From the NCBI GenBank assembly GCA_037953625.1, contig CM075656.1, positions 66,359,001-66,423,000 on the forward strand: a stretch of 64,000 nt of DNA, given 5' to 3'. Shown here one piece after another: positions 57,213-64,000 of this stretch. The DNA comes from Crotalaria pallida (taxonomy: Eukaryota > Streptophyta > Magnoliopsida > Fabales > Fabaceae). Position 1 is the first letter of the stretch, and each line of letters begins with the position of its first letter. The translations under genes were made by a program, and so were the position numbers. A model generated the notes under the pieces. That model saw only the letters and a list, made by a program, of their open reading frames with translations, searched no databases and was not told where the DNA came from.

Positions 57213-58019
57213 ATGGAGGGATACTACGATGGAAGAAGAGGTTCAAGAGAAATGAATAAGGGTGTACAATCAACACAACGGCCACCTCATTACCCGACGC
57301 CAGCAGCGCCATATTCCGGCCATCCCAGGCAACCTTACCAGCAGGCAAGACCGGCCGCCGCGGCCAACAATAATTACTCAGATATGTCACGTGAATACAA
57401 TAATTTTGCTAATAATGACAGCGTTATCGACAACAGCCCAACTTGTGGGTGCTGGAGAGTCTCAAAATATTGTCTTGCCTTTTTGGTCTGCGTCGTGCTT
57501 TTGTTTATGGTAGTAGGCTGGAATTTGAATCCCTTGTTCGCTGTTTACAAAGTGGAGTCCTTATCGGTAAGCAATTTTAGCACAGACCCAGTTTTAACCG
57601 GGATTTGGAACATCAGCTTCACGGTTTACAACCCAAACGAGTATGGTGCTACAGTATTCCCCGAGTACAAAGTAGAAATCATACACAACGCCAGTGTAAT
57701 AGCAGTGGCTTACTCCAACGAAACATTTAAGTTGGTGAAGTTCGAGCACCGACAATGTGACTTGGAGGCCATAACAAACAGCACAGTTTTGGATGCATTG
57801 GCTGATCCAATGGCGGTGTTGGAGGCAATTAAGAACGAACAAGCGTCTACCGGGAGTATCACGATAAATATGTTGACAACGTCGACAGCAGACACTGACA
57901 GGACACACTATTTGGCTTACTGCGCGGACTTGAAGCTTGTGTTTCTAAATAGCTCAGCTGGCACATTGGATAATTCAAGCCAACAAAAATTATGCCATGC
58001 AAATGTCACTACTTACTAG
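57213..58019 (+). CDS. NDR1/HIN1-like (LEA_2 domain) membrane protein, copy 3
   Basis: 268 residues, no intron. A long Pro/Gln/Tyr/Asn-rich cytosolic tail (1-75, PPHYPTPAAPYSGHPRQPYQ) precedes CGCWRVSKYC and one membrane segment (about 87-104, YCLAFLVCVVLLFMVVGW). The LEA_2-type domain (about 110-255) has VYNPNEYG at about 138-145, the NPN motif characteristic of NHL proteins, and several glycosylation sequons (NFST, NISF, NASV, NETF). It is more distant from copies 1 and 2 than they are from each other. NHL proteins are plasma-membrane proteins, some induced by pathogens; the exact role is unknown here. The stop is TAG and the frame is intact. Confidence 0.85.
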   Translation: MEGYYDGRRGSREMNKGVQSTQRPPHYPTPAAPYSGHPRQPYQQARPAAAANNNYSDMSREYNNFANNDSVIDNSPTCGCWRVSKYCLAFLVCVVLLFMVVGWNLNPLFAVYKVESLSVSNFSTDPVLTGIWNISFTVYNPNEYGATVFPEYKVEIIHNASVIAVAYSNETFKLVKFEHRQCDLEAITNSTVLDALADPMAVLEAIKNEQASTGSITINMLTTSTADTDRTHYLAYCADLKLVFLNSSAGTLDNSSQQKLCHANVTTY

Positions 58020-58674
58020 CATTGCTCCTGAACATCATCATCATCTAATTTTCAATTAAAATTCATATTTGTACCCAAGATTTTGGGGTTTGATTATATT
58101 CATGTTATAATGCATGTCTGTCTTTTTTGTTTTTTTATGCAAGAATCTAAGTTTGAGTCTTGCCTAAAAAAATCAATCTGGACATTGATGCATGCATGCT
58201 GGCTCCCACTCCCACCAAGATTTGGATGCTCTCAAGTAGAACAAGATTATTTTTCATAGACAATAGATTCAACAAATGATGTTTTTTTTTTTTAACATAA
58301 TAATGTAATTTACGCACTATTTTTTTTTTTTGGTTATGTTAGTTTATTGTACTGATTTGAGTGATTTCTTTAATGTAATGAATTTTTCAAAAGATTCGTT
58401 TATGTTTTGTTTTCATTTTTTGTAAACTAGGCTACTACAGTTTAGATAAGTTTAGGAAAATGATAAAAAGTGTCTTTATCACATTGATTAATAATGAAAA
58501 AGAGGTGATTTTATTTTAGAAAATGTTGAATTAAAAATAGTAGACTTAGTTTTTCATTACTTCTTTAATGGATTTGTTAACCAATGCTCTTAACTTCTTA
58601 AGACACTGACTGCTAGCAATATCCATAAGTTTTTAATTAAATTCTCAATAATAACAAGAATTTAGCTATGTCCT
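58020..58674. other. 3' flank of NHL gene 3
   Basis: Non-coding, with runs of T (58280-58290, 58320-58332). Nothing else recognised. Confidence 0.45.
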
Positions 58675-58691
58675 AAAAACCTTTATCAATA

Positions 58692-58869
58692 CGTTGGGAC
58701 GAGTGGTAAGCGGTTCGGTCTCGCTTAAGCAAGGTCTCGAGTTCGAGTCCTTGTGAATGCAAAAAATTCATGTTGGGAGACTTACCTGCCATAGCCAGGC
58801 ACGCAACCCGGGTCAGATCCGGATGTACCTAGATAATACTTAGGGAACCGGGTGGGCAACCAAAAAAAA
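58692..58869 (+). mobile_element. tRNA-derived SINE, second family, 178 bp
   Basis: An A-box-like GGGACGAGTGGTAAGCGG and B box GAGTTCGAGTCC lie near the 5' end, with a body containing GCACGCAACCCGGGTCAGAT and an A-run tail. A 17-bp flanking repeat, AAAAACCTTTATCAATA, lies at 58675-58691 and 58870-58886. Its body differs from the SINE at 54264, so it is a different family. Confidence 0.9.
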
Positions 58870-58886
58870 AAAAACCTTTATCAATA

Positions 58887-59545
58887 TCATATGCTAACTA
58901 TCCATCACTAAGGACGTATAACAATGGCATTTGACCGTGGTAGGTGCTTCAAATATTTGGTAGATATGGAGAGTTCTATTGCATCTCTTTTGATAATTTT
59001 GTTTAGCTCGAAATGACCAAAAATATCTATAAGCTGAATTAAAAAGAAAAATCGATTAGCTGAATCGAACAATTATCAAGCAGTGAGCAATTGTTTAATT
59101 GTTTAAAAAAATGATGGCTTAAAAGTTCAGAAAAATTATTTAATTTGTTTATATTATTCTTGTATCATCTCTATATTTTTAAAAGGTAGGGTTATGTTAA
59201 GTTTTTAAGGGTAATCTCTATTTTACACTTGGTGAAGAATGGCCGATTTTAATTGAAACAGTGAAAATGGGTCTGGTGTCACTGTGCTGTAAACAGTATT
59301 TTGTGTCTAAGGGGTTACTGTTGATATACAGTGGAATTGCGTTTGCCACTGTAGCGGAACTTTAAGTTGCTCACGTGAGGTGCATGTGGTATGGGAGGGA
59401 ATTTGAATACACTGGTGTGGCTTCTATTGGAAGCTTATTGACTTTGGCACCAATTGAGGATCATAGCCGAAGTTCTCTCTTTCCCTCTTTCCCTCTCGCA
59501 CCAGATGTGAAGGAGTGGAGCTAGGTTTTGAAAATCTGGAAGGAG
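58887..59545. other. Flank or left edge of the multi-fragment region
   Basis: No gene. From about 59200 the sequence changes character (GGGTAATCTCTATTTTACAC...) and may be the terminal region of the element that carries the gene pieces downstream. The opposite end would be outside the window, so this is not proven. Confidence 0.35.
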
Positions 59546-59789
59546 ATGGACTTTGATAGTCCTCAGAAAGGCAATGAGTTGCGCAGAAGAAGTGTTGTGG
59601 GTGAGGAGCTAGAAGGTGGGAATGTTATTTATTTATTTTAGTTTATGGTTCTGGAATCATATGGATTTGATGTATTTGGGAAGTTAACCTGTATTTCTTT
59701 GCAGCTAATGTCCACATTTCCGATTTCAGAAATATTATAGAGTACGATGAGATAAAGAAGATGAACCAAGGAGAACCGTCACTTCCGCC
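59546..59789 (+). pseudogene. Unidentified first-exon fragments
   Basis: ATG 59546 opens MDFDSPQKGNELRRRSVVGE followed by ELEGGN. A second piece after TTTGCAG (about 59704) reads NVHISDFRNIIEYDEIKKMN and is cut by the hAT element at 59790. I do not recognise the gene. Confidence 0.35.
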
Positions 59790-60563
59790 TAGGGGTGTAA
59801 GCGGGTCATTTTTTACCCGCGAACCCGATTAACCCAACCCAACCCAACCCACATTTGACGGGTTGGGTCGGTTCAATGGGTTGGGTCGGTTTTTTTAAAT
59901 GCAACCCAATCAAGTACGGGTTGGGTCATGGGTTCATTATTTTAAACCCAACCAAACCCAACCCAACCCACATATTTAAATATATATATTATTTATTTAT
60001 TTATTTATATAGTTTATGTTTAATTTTTTAACTCTATCATATTAAAAAAAAAATTTAACTATATTACAAGACGTTTCGTTCTCCCAGTCTGGGAGCAAGT
60101 CCCAATAAGGCATTTTGCATTACTTTTCTTCGGTCCACCCCTATATGCACCACACAGGCTAGAAGAATTTATCAAACATTTTGACAATTTAGTTCTAGAA
60201 GAATTTATATTAATGTCATTGAACAATTTGGTTCTGGTTAATGACTTATACTAAATTGTGTAATTTTGTTGTTTATGTTGGATGATGTTTAATTATTGTT
60301 TAATTTTGAAGGAACAGTTTTTTATGGGATTTTTTTAATTTTATTTTTATATTTATTTAGATTTTTTTTATTTATTTGATTTTATGGAGAATAAGGTCAA
60401 AGACCCGTTTACCCAACCCAACCCGCATTTTTATGGGTTGGGTTGGGTTGGGTTTGACACTCAAATAGAGCACAACCCAACCCAACCCAACCCAATTTAC
60501 TTTGATTGGGTTGGGTGCTAAATCTCCTCAAAACCCAACCCAACCCAACCCGTTACACCCCTA
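59790..60563. mobile_element. hAT MITE with (AACCC)n subterminal repeats, 774 bp
   Basis: Begins TAGGGGTGTAAGCGGG and ends CCCGTTACACCCCTA. The perfect 8-bp target duplication CTTCCGCC lies at 59782-59789 and 60564-60571. Both ends are filled with GGGTTGGGTTGGG / CCCAACCCAACCC runs. No transposase. It interrupts the captured-gene region, so it arrived later. Confidence 0.95.
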
Positions 60564-60790
60564 CTTCCGCCACGTGCCACCGATCGCAACCACCGCCGTT
60601 CGCAAAACCGAGGGTAGGGTTTTGGTCGAACGGCTCTACCGATTGCAACGCCATCAACCACGCGCCCCACCGCCACTATTCATCGTCAAGCCGCCGCCGC
60701 GAGGTCGTCGGAATTCGACGGGGCTGCCACCGTTTTCTTCGTCTCATGCTCCTCTTCGACTTTCCCAACTACCACTACAAGTGAATCTAG
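60564..60790 (+). pseudogene. GC-rich exon-like segment, gene not identified
   Basis: High-GC block with several open frames (for example HRSQPPPFAKPRVGF) ending near ACTACAAGTGAATC. It has the composition of a plant first exon, but no domain is visible. Confidence 0.35.
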
Positions 60791-62010
60791 CTTCTATCCA
60801 TCCGTTTTTGATTTTGTTTGAAGTTCTTATGGTTATTAGATTTGATATTGATAATATTTGGTTTGTTCTTTTAAAAAACTGAATATATATTCTTAATCCT
60901 CATGCTTTGGGCACTCCAGGGTGTTGTTTAATTTGATTTTAGAAAACTTCGAATTTTGAGGGTTTTGAGAATCTCTCATTTAGGGTTTTTGATGGTAAAG
61001 GTTTTAATTTACAAAATTGATGTTATATTTGTGCAATGGGAGATTTATATAGCATTTATATCCCATTAGTTATGTTCTTGACTATGCAAGTTTAATCTAT
61101 TGGTTAGTTTTTATATTATGTTCTTTAACTCGGTTGACCAAAAGGTGTTCTTCACTGTTTCATTTTAGAATTGCAATGCACTATTTGGATAAGGCAACGA
61201 AGCATTTGATTATGACAAGGCAATGAAGAATTTCATTATGACAAATTTTAGTTCATGTTTTGTCATTTAATATCCTCCGTTAATGCATTGTAAATGCTAG
61301 GCCATTTATTTAATCACTCTATTTGGTTGTAGGAAGGTCACTCGACAGCTAACATTTTATTTTTGGGGGAAAGCTATTGAGGGAACATGGTGAGTAATTC
61401 TCTTTGTTGTTGTTAGAGTAAAATGTTCTCAATACCTAAGTTTTACATGTTGTGTTGTGATATGTGGATGTGTAACGTTACTTGAAATGTGTCTATTTGG
61501 CCTTATTTAGTGTCTTAGGAAATTAAAGGTTAATAAGTTTTGTTTTCAAAAATAAAAATATCTGTAATGCAACATGATTTTGAGTTGTTTATGTGAATTT
61601 GGTTGATATCTTTTAATGAGAGTAATGGATGATTCAAAGGTGCCCATAAAGTGTTTGAAGAAAGTTCATCTAAATGATTAAGTGCAAATTTCTCTAGATT
61701 GATCAAGTTTACTTTGATTTTTATTGCCACTTTGATTATTATTAGACTTAACTATGATCTTCTACTGAAGGTATCATAGTCTTTTTTTTTCCATTTTAAA
61801 TTTAACATATCTATTCAACTTTTTAAATTGGGGTTTATCATATAAAGAATTTATTTTCAGGTTTTGTATATAAATTGGGGTTTTGTCTTCTTTCTATTAT
61901 ACTGTTATTGCAAGAACATACAATAATGCTTGATTTAGATTTAAGGACTAATCATGTTCTGCAACTAATTTATTTTTGTGTTTTTACTGTGTACTCTGTT
62001 TTATTGACAG
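60791..62010. other. Intron-like DNA
   Basis: T-rich sequence with AGGGTTTTTGATGG-type phrases, ending in the acceptor TTTTATTGACAG at 62010. No coding block was recognised, apart from a short possible exon near 61330-61390. Confidence 0.4.
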
Positions 62011-62149
62011 GACCTCTTTCTCTGGTGTGGAAAGAGTGGATTAAGTGGTGTATTGAATTTGGCATCAAAGCTAATGCAATAATTGTTGTTCCTTATGAAT
62101 GGAGTTTGGCACCATCAATGCTTTACGAGAGATACTTTCATAAACTAAA
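62011..62149 (+). pseudogene. Exon fragment of a phospholipid:sterol acyltransferase (LCAT-like) gene
   Basis: After a good acceptor the exon reads GPLSLVWKEWIKWCIEFGIK, then ANAIIVVPYEWSLAPSMLYE and RYFHKLK, before a GTATGT donor. This matches the conserved WKEW-KWC-EFGIEANAI--VPYDW block of plant PSAT1-type, LCAT-fold enzymes that esterify sterols. Y-E-W replaces the usual Y-D-W, and LYERYFHK is shorter than the family's LEERDLYFHK. Neighbouring exons, including the catalytic Ser region, are absent, so this is a fragment. Confidence 0.72.
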
Positions 62150-62628
62150 GTATGTTTACACTTTTGCATCTCTTGATCTTTAGGACAGGGTAAGACAGTT
62201 ATTATGTGCTATGATTTTAAATTGAGCATGTTGAGCTTTATTTATTATTATGAGAAAATTGCTTCGTGGTATGAGGACCAATAGTATTGTGCAAGTTGCA
62301 GTTGTGGTGGATGACTTGCTGATATCTTCACACCCTCATTTTCTGTCATTTTCTATTTGGTCCTAATTACAAGGATCTTCTTTCTAATGAACATTCAAAA
62401 TTTCAAATAACCCCCCCTTTCTTTTTTATTTTTGTTCTGTTACAATCTTAGTTAGCCTCTTATTAAATTATGAATTGCCAAATAAATGGCAGTGATTGGT
62501 TCCATATTTAAGAAGTCGTGTGCTTTCAAAGTGTAGTGTAGCATAACACACAAGTTTCTTTTCTTTTCTTTTGTTTTTTTTTTTTTTTTGGTTCTGTAAC
62601 TTCTGTTGTAGTCTTTTGACTTGAGGCA
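62150..62628. other. Spacer between gene fragments
   Basis: AT-rich, with a long T run (62571-62589). Nothing coding recognised. Confidence 0.4.
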
Positions 62629-62870
62629 ATGAAGGCAAAGAGAGGAAAACGCTCAGAGGTAAGGCTTTAACATGATTTGAATCTTACTCTTGACCATGTT
62701 GCTCTTGATTAGTATTATGACTTGCAGAGTGATAGACTTCTTCATTTCATTTTATTGCATGCAGGCTTTTTGGCCTTCAATTGTGATGAAGAAATGGTTA
62801 AAAGTGAAGCCTAAGGTGAATGATTTTAGTGAAGATGAAGTGGACACTGAAACTGAGAGTGAAGATGATG
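62629..62870 (+). pseudogene. First two exons of a type I inositol polyphosphate 5-phosphatase gene
   Basis: Exon 1 (62629-62658) is MKAKRGKRSE, ending at GTAAGG. Exon 2 (62765-62870) is AFWPSIVMKKWLKVKPKVND followed by FSEDEVDTETESEDD, ending at GTATGC. The N-terminus of plant type I inositol-1,4,5-trisphosphate 5-phosphatases is almost the same (RRGKRSE / FWPSIVMKKWLNIKPK / DFSEDEVDTETESEDD). Neither the catalytic domain nor later exons follow within the window's next 1.1 kb, where other genes' exons appear instead, so this is probably a captured 5' end. If the true gene continued beyond 64000, the intervening foreign exons would need explaining. Confidence 0.75.
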
Positions 62871-63307
62871 GTATGCTTTGGTTTTTACTATTTTATTGTT
62901 TAGTTTCAATCTTTGTTAACCGGTTAAATTTGATGCCCCCTTCACTTTCTCCAGCCCATTAGCTTACATTTGATGTAATTTGCACTATAGTCCCTCTGTA
63001 CTCATCTATCATATACTCCATCCGTTTCATACATAGTGTATTTTAAGGTTAAGTTTTAACAAATAATTAAATGATACAAGAATTTAGAATATTTTGACTA
63101 TAACATCACTATGTAATCATTATTGAAAAGAGAGAAAGATATTAGAAGTGGAAGAGGTTGTGATAAATAAAAGCTTAGTTGAAAAAAAATAATAGTATTA
63201 TGTTTTGAGTTTGTAAAAAAATAATAGTGATTGATTTGTCATTTGCTTATGTTGAGAATTGAAATTTTCATGTAAAAGTTGGATTTGAGATATCTATGTT
63301 GTTGCAG
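62871..63307. other. Spacer with a possible MITE end
   Basis: TACTCCATCCGTTTCATACA at about 63013 is like a Stowaway/Tourist terminus, but the matching right end is not seen. Otherwise AT-rich. Confidence 0.4.
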
Positions 63308-63388
63308 GTTTTAAGCACAGTTGAAGAAAGTAAAGATAGACATGATGCTGTGAAAGAAATGAAGAAAAAGCTTCTTGATTTACATCAG
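63308..63388 (+). pseudogene. Exon fragment of a plant syntaxin (SYP1-type) gene
   Basis: An 81-bp exon between TTGCAG and GTTTAC reads VLSTVEESKDRHDAVKEMKK then KLLDLHQ. Plant SYP1 syntaxins have --D-I-EIQERHDAVKE-E--L-ELHQ at the start of the SNARE (Qa) helix. Some identities (ERHDAVKEM) are exact, others have drifted (ESKD for EIQE). It stands alone, without the rest of the SNARE motif or the membrane anchor, so it is a fragment. Confidence 0.6.
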
Positions 63389-63944
63389 GTTTACTTGCAT
63401 CAAGATTTTGGTTTTATTTTTAACAATGCTTAATTATTGCCACATGGCAACATTGACAGATTTTAGAGTATTATTTTTTACTTTTATCTGCAAACAAATT
63501 TATTGATTTAGAGTACAAGTAATACTCTGCACAATAACAACACGAGATTGAGTGATCTTTAGTACCAGCCACCATACTAAAGTAAATCACCCTCCCAGCA
63601 AATTTGCCATACTCTGCTCATAGCATATGTTACCTCCCACCAAGCTAATTTGATGCCTCCTCAATACAGTTTATTCCAATCATAATATATACTTACTGTT
63701 AGTCTAAGTAATACACATCATTATACAGACAAATCATGGATGTATAATATATAGGAACTGCAGTAGTTAGTAATGTATTAATGTTCATTTTGATTACGTG
63801 AATAAAGGCTGGTGAAGTGTTGTATGTATGTCTATAGCAGGTGACCTGTATGTATAACTTATACAAATGCATTGGTGCTGGTATAAGACTTGGTGGAAAA
63901 TACTACGCATGATTTGAATATGATCTTTTCTGCCTTCAAATTAG
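63389..63944. other. Spacer between gene fragments
   Basis: AT-rich intron-like DNA ending in a plausible acceptor (CTTCAAATTAG). Nothing else recognised. Confidence 0.4.
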
Positions 63945-64000
63945 GGACAAGCATGAACTGGAATTGGACTTCAAGAGATACTGGGAAGAGTTTCGGTCAT
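63945..64000 (+). pseudogene. Start of an exon resembling a plant BEACH-domain (SPIRRIG-like) protein gene
   Basis: After the acceptor the open frame reads DKHELELDFKRYWEEFRS to the window edge. From memory ELDFKRYWEEFRS resembles the N-terminal region of large BEACH/WD40 proteins of plants. Only 18 residues are visible, so this assignment is tentative, and whether it is a fragment cannot be told here. Confidence 0.35.

Noticed and set aside
58692..58869. A tRNA gene (B-box GAGTTCGAGTCC)
   Set aside because: Same reasons: a SINE with a 17-bp target duplication and A-rich tail.
59820..60560. Telomere or interstitial telomeric repeat from the (AACCC)n runs
   Set aside because: The unit is CCCAA, not CCCTAAA, and the runs are symmetrical ends of a hAT element with an 8-bp duplication.
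60502..60882. A 126-codon open frame on +
   Set aside because: Its start lies inside the hAT element and it reads across the element's right end, so it is a chance fusion.
62011..63388. One continuous gene from the PSAT-like, 5-phosphatase-like and syntaxin-like exons
   Set aside because: The exons belong to unrelated families and the second set has its own ATG; a natural gene with this order is not known to me. Treated as a mosaic of fragments.

Overview
This window is nuclear DNA from a dicot plant, most likely a legume. It is AT-rich, has spliced plant-type genes, and is crowded with plant transposable elements: Ty1/copia and Ty3/gypsy LTR elements, CACTA, hAT, Mutator-type, PIF/Harbinger-like and Stowaway elements, LINE tails and tRNA-derived SINEs. 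The legume assignment is an inference from the general look of the elements and of a captured UGT73-like fragment; the sequence does not prove it.

Only three genes look intact. They are intronless members of the LEA_2 / NDR1-HIN1-like (NHL) family at 15551-16351, 51171-52019 and 57213-58019, all on the + strand. The first two share sequence signatures and look like dispersed tandem paralogs. About 35 kb of mostly transposon DNA separates them.

Layout. 1-5400: AT-rich DNA with a Mutator-type MITE (1562-2291), remnants of an unidentified gene (about 3259-4456) and a LINE tail (4921-5395). 5420-13745: a Ty1/copia element whose gag is split by a 3.5-kb CACTA element (6512-10055); that CACTA carries pieces of an eIF4A helicase gene and of a WAT1/UMAMIT transporter gene. 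14495-17365: a second Mutator-type MITE, NHL gene 1 and another foldback element. 18360-21109: a LINE remnant split by a hAT element that carries part of a TRM/LONGIFOLIA-like gene. 22500-24459 and 50020-50340: the two halves of an old copia remnant. It is split by a 25.6-kb CACTA element (24460-50019) containing a UGT fragment, an internally deleted TNP2 transposase and a TNPA/Ulp1-type second gene. A 15.9-kb Ty3/gypsy element (29145-45040) sits inside that transposase gene, and a probable 5.45-kb solo LTR (34060-39512) sits inside the gypsy pol. The nesting is therefore four levels deep, and each of the three inner insertions has a target-site duplication that can be read at its ends. 51171-58900: NHL genes 2 and 3, a Stowaway MITE, a PIF/Harbinger-like element and two SINEs. 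59500-64000: a run of short exon fragments from several unrelated genes, all on +, interrupted by a small hAT element; this looks like the start of a multi-gene-capturing transposon that leaves the window.

The most unusual signal is inside the 3.3-kb gypsy LTR. About nineteen short hairpins share a constant TC-CCR-GA centre, while their arms differ from hairpin to hairpin and stay complementary. The same LTR carries pairs of the palindrome TAACCGGTTA spaced 20-21 bp, and a related TAATCGATTA array with 20-24 bp phasing lies in the copia remnant at 22500-22883.
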